Assembly: GCA_033398695.1 (NCBI GenBank)
Contig: CM065818.1
Location: 52,050,001 to 52,114,000 of the forward strand
Origin: Orobanche coerulescens
Lineage: Eukaryota; Streptophyta; Magnoliopsida; Lamiales; Orobanchaceae
Length of the DNA stretch: 64,000 nt
Reading direction: 5' to 3'
In this document: piece after piece, positions 9,617 to 19,673 of the stretch
How the letters are laid out: each line of letters begins with the position of its first letter
Position numbering within the stretch: position 1 is the stretch's first letter
Position numbers and translations under genes: made by a program
Notes under the pieces: model-generated
What the model was told of the DNA's origin: nothing
What the model saw: only the letters and a program-made list of their open reading frames with translations
Database searches by the model: none

Positions 9617-9705
9617 GCTTGGCTTTCAAGTACGTTCTACATGGAAGACTTTGGAGATGCTTCCTATATCCTGAATATCCACATCTCTAGGGATAGAGCG
9701 AAAAC
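9617..9705 (+). pseudogene. E1 copia fragment resumes after Cassandra
   Basis: Continues the reverse transcriptase of E1: 'FYMEDFGDASYILNIHISRDRAK' matches 'FSMKDLGEATYILGIRLYRDRAK' of copia D at 42970. Similarity stops after GGGATAGAGCGAA, near 9703, where a minus-strand LTR-like sequence begins. Confidence 0.8.
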
Positions 9706-10045
9706 GTATTAAATGCTGTCCTATCAGCAATAAATGCTGCTTTTAACCATGAATACTTTATATATAAACAATGTTTATTTCACAACGGTTTAAATCTTTT
9801 CAATTCAGTCCTGCTGGATGTGTTTTACTTTTCCTAAGTAAAACACATACAGTCTTACTGCTGTATCCAACATACCATTTCTCTTGCCGTATGCAGTATT
9901 CACTATAGGATAGACTCTATAGAAAATCTCTTTGCTGTATGGAGAATCCTAACAACTTCCATACTTAACAGCATTTCGACTTCTTTAAGACTTCTTTGTT
10001 GTATGTTGGCAATTATCAAAACAGGAATATTTATCCTAACAATTT
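9706..10045 (-). repeat. LTR fragment of a SIRE-type copia element (minus strand)
   Basis: On the minus strand the sequence starts TGTTAGGATAAATATTCC at 10045, right after a purine tract, as the 3' LTR of a SIRE-like element does. It contains repeated CCATACAGCAAAG / GGATACAGCAG motifs. About 340 bp remain; the far end has no clear CA, so it is probably truncated. It is not the partner of the LTR at 17180-18912, which starts TGTTAGGAATACTTG and then differs. Confidence 0.65.
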
Positions 10046-10062
10046 CCCCCTTTTTGATAATG
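10046..10062 (-). other. Polypurine tract next to the 9706-10045 LTR
   Basis: On the minus strand: ATCAAAAAGGGGGAAAT followed by TGTTAGG. This is the usual plus-strand primer arrangement of SIRE/Maximus-type copia elements. Confidence 0.8.
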
Positions 10063-10535
10063 CCAAAACTTCCTCTAGATATATTCTTATAAATGCAGGG
10101 AGGCTGTCTTCAAGTCTTTTGTCGATTGATCTGATCTTCATAACTTATTCTAGAAATTTGAACCGCTCGCAGGAAAGTTCTAAAATGAGATATCCTACAT
10201 AAGTGTATTACAACTGAACTTATGATTGGCACGTAGATACAATCTTACACAGTGTGGTGTAGGTTGAATACAACTTAATCGATGAACTGTTCGCAGACAA
10301 GTTCTTACATCTTTGAGTATTTAACAAGTTTTTACTTGTTGAAATATTGCACAACTTCGTAATCAAACAGTAAAAAAAATAGTAAACGTAGATTACGAGC
10401 TGTAATCTTTCAAGAAACCAAGTTTTATTGATAAGATGAGAGAATTACATGTTCTTGAAAAATGAAAGTACATATAGATCCATACTGCACTGGTAAGCCT
10501 ATAGAAGAGAGAAATACAACGAAAACTCTAACAGG
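10063..10535 (-). other. Non-coding 3' region of a SIRE-type element
   Basis: Between the purine tract and the 3' reading frame. AT-rich, with GTTCTTACATCTTTGAG and similar words. On the minus strand CTTATCAATAAAACTTGG (near 10425) contains a polyadenylation-like AATAAA. I see no gene. Confidence 0.5.
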
Positions 10536-10930
10536 CTAGCTTCTATAATAAGAGTGCTTCCAAGGCCTCCGGTCAGGATCATTCACAATTCCTTTCCACC
10601 AGTTGTCTAGGGAGTCCTTTCCTCGATCCCGATAAATGCTTCTTCCTTCAGGGGATAGATCGTAAGCAAGGATCCAGTCTTTTGGGTGGGTGAGCCATTC
10701 ACCTTTCTGGTGCCTGGATTTTAAAAGCATCTATAGAGGGAACCTTCCTTCCGCTAACAGCCTTGAGAATTCATTTATGGCATCCTTCAGCGTCTTGAAT
10801 CGGTTGAAGAGGGCAAACTCCCTGATGAGTGTACAGAAGTATCTCATCAGTTCATTTTTCTTCCAACTTTTCAGTTCATTGGCTAAAGGTGGTCGATCAC
10901 CGGGCACCAAAATCTCAGATGGATTTTACA
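10536..10930 (-). pseudogene. Unrecognised 3' reading frame of a SIRE-type element, one in-frame stop
   Basis: On the minus strand a frame of about 130 codons runs from near 10930 to TAG/TAA at 10536, broken by one TAG just before the Met at 10730. The first part reads 'LANELKSWKKNELMRYF' and 'FALFNRFKTLKDAINEF'; the second reads 'GEWLTHPKDWILAYDLSPEG' and 'DNWWKGIVNDPDRRPWKHS'. It is rich in Trp, Lys and Arg, soluble, with no signal or membrane segment. I do not recognise it. It lies downstream of a pol-type region and upstream of the purine tract, the place where some large plant copia elements carry an extra reading frame, so it may be an accessory gene or captured sequence. Confidence 0.45.
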
Positions 10931-11000
10931 CATTGTTCTTACATGGGATGTTGGGATCCTAGAACTCAGTTCGAGAGCCAGTTACCCTGTAACCCACTGG

Positions 11001-11306
11001 CTACCTTATTACTGACAGCACAGCTACGTGCTGGCACTCAATTAGTAGCGCTGGCACGTCATTCGGCCCCTCGCCTCACTTCAGTTGCAAACACTTTCTC
11101 CTTAGGCTCATGTCTCAGCAACATAAAACGAGGGTTTCGCTTGTTATAGGACTTGACCAAACATCTCACGACACGATCTAACGACAGCCATGCAACACCT
11201 GTATGAAAGTAAGTACCATCCCGTTAAGGACATGTTTTTGTGTTCATATGTCAAGGGATGTTAAGGTTTTGCGCGTTGTATTGAATTAAACCACATGCTC
11301 CATAAT
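11001..11306 (-). pseudogene. rrn18: Plant mitochondrial 18S (rrn18) rRNA fragment inserted in nuclear DNA (NUMT)
   Basis: On the minus strand this reads as the 3' domain of a small-subunit rRNA: GGAGCATGTGGTTTAATTC, CAACGCGCAAAACC, CATGGCTGTCGT, GTCGTGAGATGTTTGGTC, ACTAATTGAGTGCCAGCACG, TAGCTGTGCTGTCAGTAA. The wording (TGTTTGGTCAAGTCC, GACATGAGCCTAAGG) fits plant mitochondrial rrn18 from memory, not plastid 16S or cytosolic 18S. Deviations from the expected sequence are largely C/T and G/A changes, as in an old nuclear copy. Flanks are retrotransposon sequence, so this is a nuclear insertion and not a working rRNA gene. Ends are approximate. Confidence 0.87.
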
Positions 11307-11349
11307 CAAATAATCACATGTCGGTCAAGGGATGAGAAACTTAGCTGGT

Positions 11350-11692
11350 TTACCGTTTTACTTCTGATGAGCTGTGATTTCAATTCCTTATCTGCTCTGA
11401 TCAGGGGGCATTTCTTGTCTGTGCTTCTGATCAGCTAGCTTTTCTTCGTCTGTGCTTTGGATCCTCGTATACTCTGATCATGTGGCTTATTTTGTTTGGT
11501 TATCATCAGGTGGTGTATCCTTGTCTGGATCAGGTTACTTTTCTTGGCTGGTCTAGGTCAGATGGCTTTTCTTCGTTTGATCTGATCAGATGATTTTTCT
11601 TCATCTCTCGTCTGCTTCATGTCAGATGACTTTTCGTTCGTCTCTTATCTGCTTCAGGTCAGATGAATTTTTACATCTGTTTTTCAACTAAG
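11350..11692 (-). repeat. Irregular tandem repeats downstream of E2 pol
   Basis: Six to eight imperfect units of roughly 40-55 bp built on TCTGATCAG and GGCTTTTCTTCGTCTG lie between the pol stop and the NUMT. Related words (CTGATGATATCTCGTCTG) recur in the E2 LTR near 18430-18640. Such repeats are common in untranslated regions of SIRE-like elements. Confidence 0.65.
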
Positions 11693-11693
11693 T

Positions 11694-12500
11694 ACTAGAT
11701 TCCCACTCTAGTATTCCAAGATCCATGCTAAGTTCCAGAAACCTTTCTTCTGGTAAAGGCTTAGTGAATATGTCATCAATTTGATACTCTATGATGACCA
11801 TTTCCACTGTTACTCTTTTGTTAAGCACATGATCTCTGATAAAGTGGTGTTTGACATCTATATGATTTGTTCTTGAGTGTAGGACTGGATTGTTGGTTAT
11901 ATCAATTGCGCTATTGTTGTCACACCATATAGGAACTTCATTTGCTATGATATTGTAATCCCTTAGCTAGTGTCTGATCCAAAGAATTTGAGCACAATAG
12001 CTATCTTCAACTAAGTATTCTGACTCAGTTGTGGATATTAAGTTAGATACTTGCTTCTTGATGAACCATGTATGAAGTATGGTTCCAAGGAACTGACACA
12101 TTCCATGGGTGCTTTTCCTGTCAATCTTGCATCCTGCAAAGTCTGCATCTGAATATCTTGAAAGTTCGAAGTTGTCATTCTTTGAATACCATAAACCAAC
12201 ATTGATTGCGGACTTAAGGTATCTGATTATCCTTTTAGGTGCTTTCTGGTGAGACTGCTTTGGCTTGGATTGAAATCTTACACACACTCCTACTGCATAT
12301 GAAATATATGGTCTGCTTGGAGTGAGGTATAAAAGTGATCCAATTAGTCCTCTGTAGTGTGTTGGATCCACTGGAATGCCTCATTCATCTGCATCATTGT
12401 GTAAGGATGTGCTCATGGGAACTCTTAGTGGTTTGGCTAAGTCCACGCCAAATCTTTTGATTAATTCCCTTGTATACGTTGCTTGGTTGATGAAAATTCC
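11694..12500 (-). pseudogene. pol (RH): E2 RNase H region
   Basis: Degrades the RNA strand of the RNA/DNA hybrid. On the minus strand: 'YRGLIGSLLYLTPSRPYISYAVGV', 'YSDADFAGCKIDRKSTHG', 'SEYLVEDSYCAQILWIRH', then a stop at 11967 where other elements read on. The frame continues: 'VPIWCDNNSAIDITNNPVLHSR', 'NHIDVKHHFIRDHV' and 'DIFTKPLPEERF', ending with a stop near 11693. The catalytic Asp of 'YSDADFAG', Glu of 'TESEYL' and Asp of 'WCDNNSA' are all present. Confidence 0.88.
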
Positions 12501-12529
12501 ATTGTTAACTTGTTTGACTTGCAAACCAA

Positions 12530-13180
12530 GCTAGAAATTTAGCTTTCCCATCATACTCATCTCAAATTCTCCTTGCATGAAATTTGAGAATTTTTCACAT
12601 AGCTCAGGGTTGGTTGAGCCAAATATAATGTCATCTACATATATTTGAACAAGTAATATGTGGTCTTCATATTCAACTCTGAAGAGGGTCGTGTCCACTT
12701 TTCCTTTGCTGAATCCATTTTTCTCAAGAAATACTAATAAAATTTCATACCATGCTCTTGGTCTGTTTGAGTCCATATAGAGTTTCGAGAAGTTTGTATA
12801 CTTTGTCTCCTTTTGCAAATCCAGAGGGTTTCTCCACATAGGCTTCTTCTTCTAGTACTCCATTGGGAAAAGCACTCTTCACATCCATTTGGTAGACTTC
12901 AAAATCCTTGAATACTGCATATGCAAGTAATAGTCCGATAGCCTCCAGTCTTGCTACATGTGCATATGTTTCATCAAAATCTATTCCTTCTCACTGAGTA
13001 TATCCTTTTGCAACTAGTCTGGCTTTATTCCTAACAATAGCTCCATCTTCATCACATTTATTTTTATACATCCACTTGGTACCTGTGACTTTCTTGTGAT
13101 CTGGTCTGTCTGTTAGTTCCCAGACATTGTTTCTCTCCATTTGGTTTAGCTCCTCTTGCATTGCAATTATCCATGACTAG
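12530..13180 (-). pseudogene. pol (RT): E2 reverse transcriptase
   Basis: On the minus strand: 'NQMERNNVWELTDRPDH', 'KWMYKNKCDEDGAI', 'QMDVKSAFPNGVLEEEAYVEKP', 'RAWYEILLVFLEKNGF' and the polymerase centre 'VQIYVDDIIFGSTNPELC' (near 12620), followed by 'MSMMGKLNF'. The YVDD motif is intact. Frameshifts near 12840 ('ETLYGLKQ' is out of frame) and stops (for example at 12990 within 'YTQ.EGIDFDE') inactivate it. Confidence 0.88.
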
Positions 13181-13325
13181 TCATCCAGGTCCTGTTCAGT
13201 TGTTTTGGGTTCCATCTGAGACATAAAACATGAGAACATTGCCCTCCTGCTGGTTGTGTAGATTGCCTGGTTTTGACTCAATCAGTTAAGTTTCCAATGA
13301 TTTGTTGAATGGGATGATTTCTGAG

Positions 13326-13943
13326 CTATTTGGGGGTATCATCTTTAGGGTTTGTCCCCCCTGTAGATTTGCTTTGATGGACTTCGTCTCTACCTGCATC
13401 AGCTTGAATTTGGCCTTCTTGGTCTGCAACTGGTTCAGCTATGGTTTTGTCAGCTGCAGATGGGGATCCTGTCTGCTTAGCAGTTGTGTCTTTATTAGAT
13501 GCAGTTGGGACAGGTACAGTTGGAGATCCAATCTGATCTGCAGTTGGGTCTCTTGTATGATCTGCAGTTGGGTCTCCTGCCTGATCTGCAATTGGGTCTT
13601 CAGTTGGGTCCATCATTCCTGTGTCATTGATGATAATTTCTTCCAGGGAGGCGGATTTGAGCTTTTTCTCAATTGATTCCGCCTGTTTCCTGTACTCAAT
13701 GGTAGATTCATCATACACAACATGGGGTGTTTCTTCCACAACTAATTTTCTTTTATTAAATACTATATATGCCTTGCTTATTTGTGAGTATCCCGTAAAG
13801 AGACCATCATCAGTTTTAGCATCAAAGGCATTCAATTGGGTTTTACCATTGTTGTGGATGAAACACTTAACCAAAAATATGAAAGTATGCAACCGTTGGT
13901 GTTCTGCCATTCCAAACCTCATAGGGAGTTTTGCCATGTCCAC
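13326..13943 (-). pseudogene. pol (INT): E2 integrase C-terminal part and repetitive linker
   Basis: Begins 'MAKLPMRFGMAEHQRLHTF', then 'CFIHNNGKTQLNAFDAKTDDG' and 'FTGYSQISKAYIVFNKRK', the region after the integrase core. A long acidic, Thr/Asp/Ala-rich linker follows, with a degenerate repeat of about 8-10 residues (ADQAGDPT, ADHTRDPT, ADQIGSPT). It carries no catalytic residues. Such low-complexity linkers between integrase and reverse transcriptase occur in SIRE-like proteins. Confidence 0.8.
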
Positions 13944-14509
13944 CTACTATCATACTCCTATTTTGAGTATGACATGCTGTGTTGACAGCTTCAGCCCAGA
14001 ACCTCTTTGGCAGGTCAGCTTCAGCAATCATTGACCTGGCTGCTTCCTTCAGGGTTCTGTTTCTTCTTTCAGCTACACCATTTTGCTGTGGTGTTCTTGC
14101 TGCAGAGACTTCATGCTGGATTCCATTCTGATCACTGTATTCAGTGATTGCCTTGTTAAGAAATTCTCCACCTCTGTCTGATCTGATCTTTATGATTGAG
14201 AGACATTTCTCATTCGGAATTTTCCTCGGCAGTTCAGGTAGCTTTGTTCAGGTTTCACTCTTTTTATAGAGGAAAACAAACCCATGTATATCTGGAGTAG
14301 TCATCTACTACTACTAGGGCATGGTTCCTTCTACTCAATTTCCTTGGCTTGATGGGTCCAAAGAGATCCATATGAAGTAGATCCAGAACTCTGGTGGTGA
14401 GAGTGGTAGGCTGAACTGGTTTGGAAGTTGCTCTGGTTTGCTTTCCCTTATGACATGCATCACAGAGGGCTTCTTTCTTGAATACTTCTTCTGGAAGTCT
14501 TCTGACCAA
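13944..14509 (-). pseudogene. pol (INT): E2 integrase core
   Basis: On the minus strand: 'EALCDACHKGKQTRATSKPV' (zinc-domain Cys pair), 'LLHMDLFGPIKPRKLSRRNH', 'ALVVVDDYSRYTWV' with the first catalytic Asp. A frameshift lies near 14270. Then come 'IRSDRGGEFLNKAI' with the second Asp, and 'TPQQNGVAERRNRTL' with the Glu (near 14070). All three catalytic acids are present, but in different frames. Confidence 0.87.
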
Positions 14510-14582
14510 CTTTTGAGAGCTGATTTTGTTGATGGCTTTGAAATTCAGGTGACATAATATTTTGTGTCATAGCCATCCCTTC

Positions 14583-14972
14583 TCAGCATGTTTTTGATAG
14601 AAAACAGGTGTTTGGAGTGCCTGTAGTCCAGTCTATCATGTAAACGTCTCTTCTTCTGAATCCTTGTAGTTTCACTTCTCCAGATAGGATGTTAATCATC
14701 ATGCATTTCCAAATAGTGAAAACTACTAAGTTCTTTTCATCCCAAAATTGACTTATGCTCAACAGGTTGTATTTGAGCCCTTTGACATACTGCACTTTTG
14801 ATATGATTATGTTTCCTCTGTGCAGCTCTCCATATCCTTTTGTTTGGCCTCGAGAACTATCTCCAAAAGTTACATCAGGACCTTTTTCTTTGATGTAGTT
14901 TGTCATCACCTTCTTATTCCCTGTCATGTGCCTTGAGCATCCTGAATCCAAAAACCATTCTTCACCTCCCAT
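14583..14972 (-). pseudogene. pol (PR): E2 protease and integrase leader
   Basis: Aspartic protease with 'WFLDSGCSRHMTG' (active site DSG intact, near 14945), then 'VTFGDSSRGQTKGYG', 'VKGLKYNLLSISQ' and 'GEVKLQGFRRRDVYMID', the usual run into the integrase zinc domain. The start at 14972 is simply the first Met; in a working element this would be part of one Gag-Pol protein. The frame ends at 14583. Confidence 0.87.
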
Positions 14973-15009
14973 TATTGATCATGAGGTGACATAATGATAG
15001 TCCTTCCAC

Positions 15010-16998
15010 CTTTTCTGCAATCAGACAAGCAGAGATTCAGGTACCCAAATTTGAGTGGGTCCTTTGGAGTTAGTGGGCTTCCTGGAGAATTGATTTCTCC
15101 TGGTGTTTTGAAAATATTGGTTATTCCTATGAGGTGCATAGTGTATAGGTCTATATCCTTGGTTAGGATTGTATACTGAATATGCCTCATAATGTCTCTG
15201 GTGTGGGCCATTCCTAAATCTTGGCTCAGACCATTTATTAAAGCTTTGGGGTCTCCACACCTGTTCAATTTGAAAATTTGGATAACCTTGAGGTTTCCAT
15301 TTACCTATCCCATTTTGAAATCTGTTTTTGGGGAGTCTTTGGTAATAATTTGAATAATGTTTTGACTACTGCTTTTGCCTTGGCCATTGCCTAGTCTCCT
15401 GTCTAGGTGGTTGCTTTGTAAACTCTGGATGATGTCTAAACTTTTGACTAGGCTGCTGCCTATTTTGAAATACAGGTTTGTTTATAGGCTCAGCAGTCTA
15501 GACATAAGTTTCTCCCTTGATAAAAGTGGTTTTGAGCTAGAGGGAGTGTTGGGGTCATATCCAAGGCCTGATTTTAAATAAAGTGGCCTCTTATTTATAC
15601 ACAATTTATCTAAGGTTATAGATGCTTTCATAGATGTTATCTCTTTAGCTTGTGCACTGTTTAGCGGTTTCAAATTAGAAAGCTCAATTTTGATATGAGC
15701 AAGTGCAACTGACTTTTCACTGTTTAAAACAGTCAGCTTATGAACCTCAGCTGTGGTATTTTCAGCTGAGTTTTTCAAAGTGTTTTCAGCTTGTTTTTCA
15801 AACTCAGCTATAATGTTTTTAAATTTTGCTGCTCTTGGCTGAGTTTGTCAAAATCGTTTTTCAGCTGGACTTTCTCATTTTTCAGCTGTGCATTCTCAGT
15901 TGTAACAGACAGGTGGGCTGATTTTAAGGTTTCAAAATCTTTAAGAAGCTGTTTACAGATTTATGAAGATCAATGTCTTCAGACATGTCAAAACTTAAAC
16001 CTTATGAAGTTTGAGGTTTAGATGTTACCTCTTCATCAGCCAAATTAGCCATCAAGTAGTTGTAGTCATCATCATCAAAAGAATCCACTGCTTGATTCAA
16101 CTCTTTCTTGATCTTCACCAATAAGAGCTTTCCTTTTATCATCTTTTCTTCCCATGTCCTTCTTGCTTTCATCCTTCTTGAGTTCAAGGCAGTCAAACTG
16201 GATATGTCCTGTCTTGTGATAGTTGTAGCATTCTACTTTCTAGTTTCCAGCTTTTTGGTTTCTTCTTGGGTTCTCTTTGAAGTTCTTCTTGTACTTTTAA
16301 TAGTTTTTCCTGAAGTTGCTGAACCTTTGGATAATAAATGCCATCTCTTATTCAAAATTCAGAGGGCTGGGGGGACTAACTTCAAGTTGACTCTTTGCAG
16401 GTGATTCTGCTGCAAAGGCCATTCCTTTCTTAGCTGGCTCACTAGTTGATGAGCAAGGCAGCTCAAACTCGAATGCTTTGAGGTTTGAGAAAATTTCTTG
16501 GATCTTTATTTTATTAAGATCTTTAGATTCCCTCATAGCAACGACCTTCATTCTCCAATCTGGTGTGAGAGATCTTAGGACTTTCAGAGCCATATCTCGG
16601 TTGCCATAAGTCTTTCCAAGAGAATTTATTTTATTTATGATCTCTGTGAATCTTGTGTCCACTTGGTCAATTATTTCACCATTCTTCATCATGAAGTTGT
16701 CAAAGTTTTGAGTAGCAATTGGCAACTTGTTCTCCTTGATCAGCTCAGTTCCTTCACATATTATAGCTAATGTGTCCCATATTTCCTTGGCATTCTTGTA
16801 GTTTTTGATTTTAACCATGGTTGCCTTGTGAGGGGTCTGATATAATACATCTCTGGCCCGGTTGTAAAGATTGGCCAGCTTCCTTTCTTCAGGTGACATT
16901 TCAGTTCTCTTCATAGGAATCTTCTCTAGCTTCCCAGCTGCAATTTCTTTTGCTGTGTTGTCCTTTAGGAAGATGAATGGTCCTCGATTATACACCAC
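15010..16998 (-). pseudogene. gag: E2 gag
   Basis: Minus strand from ATG 16998. 'NAKEIWDTLAIICEGTELIKENK', 'MMKNGEIIDQVDTRFTEIINKINSLGK' and 'VLRSLTPDWRMKVVAM' are the copia Gag capsid domain. Downstream near 16190-16240 lies a zinc knuckle 'CYNYHKTGHIQFDC' whose second Cys is Tyr. From 15780 to 15480 a helical, coiled-coil-like spacer leads to 'LYLKSGLGYDPNTPSS', a Gag-tail motif of SIRE-like elements. The stretch to 15010 has basic, Asn/Tyr-rich sequence ending near the protease. Several frame changes (near 16345, 16000, 15790, 15480) break it. Confidence 0.85.
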
Positions 16999-17166
16999 AT
17001 ATCATCATGGATAGATGATAGATGAGCCTGCATTCTTATTTTCCAAAGGTCATTTTCATCAACAGAAAAGACATGTAGTCTAGAATGCATGTGTTATATT
17101 ATAATGAGAGATTAAGATAGATATACTCAAGTATATGGATCTGGTTCTGTAAAATTGAACCAACCC

Positions 17167-17177
17167 CTCTGATACCA
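17167..17177 (-). other. Primer binding site of E2
   Basis: The minus strand reads TGGTATCAGAG (initiator-tRNA-Met type), two bases inside the LTR edge at 17180. It fixes the strand and the inner LTR boundary. Confidence 0.88.
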
Positions 17178-17179
17178 CT

Positions 17180-18912
17180 TGTAGGTCACAAGTCATCAGG
17201 AATAAGTCTAGGGGGGGTGAATAGACTTATTCAACTCTTTTTCTGAATCTCAGGTGAGTAACTCAGCTGATATAATATGCAGCTAACAAACCTTAACTGC
17301 AGATGACTAATGCGGAACCCCAACTGATGACAATGCAGGTGACTTATGTCGACTGCAGGTGATTTATGTCAACTGTAAAGCTAAGTTATGCAGAAGACCA
17401 TTGACTGCTAAATGGAACAGTAAATATGAATGCAACAGATAAATATGATGCAATAAAAACACACATGCACTTATAGTGGTTTTAGAGGTGGGGTAATCCT
17501 CTACTAGTCCACTTCTCTCCAAACCAGATGGAGATAAATTCACTATCAATGTCAACTAATGATAAATGTTACAATGAATTCTCTAGTTACAACATCTTCC
17601 AACCAGTGAAAACCCATGGCCGTTGCAACTCCCTTTGACTGCCTAGCACCTCCTGATTGAAAACCCGTGGATGCCTCAACAACTTGCAAGCTGTCTATAA
17701 CCTTCCAATCAAGAACCCGTGGATGCCTTATTAGCCTCGAAACTTCTGAAAACCTCGTTCATAGAAGTACCCCTTACTCAAACTTTAAATACAAGAGTGT
17801 TGTCTTCTCCAACTCAAGAGCTTATAGTATATGAACTTTAAAACTTTGCTCTTCACGATGCTATAGTTCGCTTTGATAGCTTTTACTGCTTTGAATACTT
17901 TATTCACTTGTAAGTGTTGTCCACATCATACTTTGCTCAAATATGTCTTCAGATGTTTATAGTACGAATCTTGAGCTTCTTCATAGCCGTTGCATCTCTT
18001 GTAACAAATCCGTCCATTAGAGAGTGGACTTCTTTGTTTATTCATTCATCTCTTTGCACAAATTGTCTTTTACTTCAAATCTATCCAGTTGAAGAATCTT
18101 CCCGTTGCACCGTTATTCTAGATTACTTTATTTAGAAAGTCTTCCGGGCGCCAATATCTAGGAATAAATTATTTCTTAACTTCCGGGAATCATTCACTTT
18201 GTCTCCTTGAATTTACGTCCGTATGTCTTGCCGTTATTGTTGACTTTCAATGCTTTGCTGACGTAGACTGAGCTTTTTATCTGATACTCAAACTTGGCTG
18301 TAGAATTAGTTTGGTTAACCTCCTTTGATTTTCTGTTTGACCGAAACCTTGATTTATGAAGTACTCGTCTGTAGTCAACCTAAAACTGATGTTCCTTTCG
18401 ACCGAATCTTGCCTGATAGCTTGTCTGATGATATCTCATATGTGGTCAACCTCAACTGATGATTTGTGTTGACACACCTTCTCTGATAATAAGTCGTCTA
18501 TGGTCAAACTTCTCTGATATACTCTGTTGACCAGAACTCGCCTGATATGTCGCCTGATGATATCTCGTCTGTGGTACAACTTATGTTATCTGTTGAGTAG
18601 ACAAGAACTCGACTGAAGTTATCTCGCCTGATGATTACTTGTCTGAACCTCGGCTACTACAGTGTTTTGGTCAAACCTCTCTGTTATTACAGTTGGCCAA
18701 AACTCGGCTCAAAATTAACTCATTTGATATTTTGATAGTTCTATACTTGGCCGATTTTCTACTGATTAACTCTTGAATCAAACTTAGCATATTCAATGGC
18801 TTATAGAAGATACTCATTTGGTTCTTTACAATGCCAAGTACTTAGAGCATACATTTGAATAAATCATAAATACAGGGATAACATCATCAAAATCTAACAA
18901 GTATTCCTAACA
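17180..18912 (-). repeat. 5' LTR of E2
   Basis: 1733 bp; the plus strand begins TGTAGGTCACAAG and ends GTATTCCTAACA, so the minus strand reads TGTTAGGAATAC...CCTACA. It contains several words of the type CTGATGATATCTCGTCTGTGG and GACTGCAGGTGA. It directly abuts E3 at 18913. Confidence 0.82.
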
Positions 18913-19673
18913 CAGAGAAGAAGGAGATCTTGTATACAAGCTATGGAAAATGCTGTACGGGCTTAAGCAAGCACCCAAGGCATGGTATGAAACCCCGTGA
19001 TTGTACCTTATCAATAATGGATTTCTGAAAGGTGTTGTTGACAAAACCTTCTTCAAAATCCAGGAAGGTGATGATATCTTTATGGTGCAAATCCATGTAG
19101 ATGATAATATTCTTGGTTCAACTAACCTTGATATGTGTAAGAAGTTCTCTCATCTCATGCAAAGTAAACTTTAAATGAATATGATGGGAGAACTTAGCTA
19201 TTTTGTAGGGTTGATGGTTAAACAACTACCTATAGGTATATTCATCAACTAGGAGAAATACAGCAAAGAGGTGCTCAACAAGTTCAGGATGAACACTTCA
19301 TAGTCTTCATCCACCCCCATGAGAATTTCCACACATATAAGTGCCGACAAAGCTGGAAATCTAGTAGATCAATCACTCTATAGGAAGTTTATAGGTCACT
19401 CATGTACTTAACAGCCAGCAGGCCTGATCTCCAGTTTGCTGTAGAAGTGTGTGCTCGGTATCAGGTAGCACCTAAAGAGACACTTTTCACCACAACCAAA
19501 CAAATTCTTAAGTACGTCAAAGGAACAACCAATAGGATTGTGGTATCTTAAAAAGGAGGATTTGATTTGGTAGGCTACAATGAATCAGATCTCAGAGGCT
19601 GTAAGTTAGATAAGAACAGTATGAGCTGGACTTGTCACTTTCCTAGACCTAGACTTGTGTCATGGTTCAGTAA
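18913..19673 (+). pseudogene. pol (RT-RH): E3: SIRE-like copia remnant, reverse transcriptase to RNase H
   Basis: Plus-strand copia sequence: 'LVYKLWKMLYGLKQAPKAWYET', 'NGFLKGVVDKTFFKIQEGDD' and 'MVQIHVDDNILGSTN', where the usual YVDD is HVDD. Then 'LMYLTASRPDLQFAVEVCARYQ' across a frameshift, a 'YNESDLRGCKLDKNS' RNase H block and 'SWFSN'. Stops and frame changes are frequent. Its left side is cut by the E2 LTR and its right side, after AGTAA, by a CACTA-type end. The preceding half of the gene is not elsewhere in the window. Confidence 0.82.

Larger units (their letters stand above)
11350..18912 (-). mobile_element. Element E2: SIRE-like Ty1/copia element (minus strand), degenerate
   Basis: Reading on the minus strand: LTR (18912 to 17180), primer site, gag, protease, integrase, reverse transcriptase, RNase H, then repeat-rich 3' sequence. 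Integrase before reverse transcriptase defines copia. 'VQIYVDDIIFGSTN' and a Gag tail with 'KSGLGYDPNTPSS' suggest the SIRE/Maximus group. Frames are broken throughout. The matching 3' LTR was not found: a NUMT and a different SIRE-type 3' end lie where it should be, so the left end given here is arbitrary. At 18912 it abuts E3. Confidence 0.85.

Noticed and set aside
11001..11306. Bacterial contamination or plastid 16S gene
   Set aside because: Wording at TGTTTGGTCAAGTCC and GAGACATGAGCCTAAGG fits plant mitochondrial 18S better, and flanks on both sides are plant retrotransposon sequence.
11385..11690. Possible palindromic TCTGATCAG array like those of L0 and B
   Set aside because: TGATCA words occur, but spacing is irregular (about 40-55 bp) and lies after pol, not upstream of a promoter.
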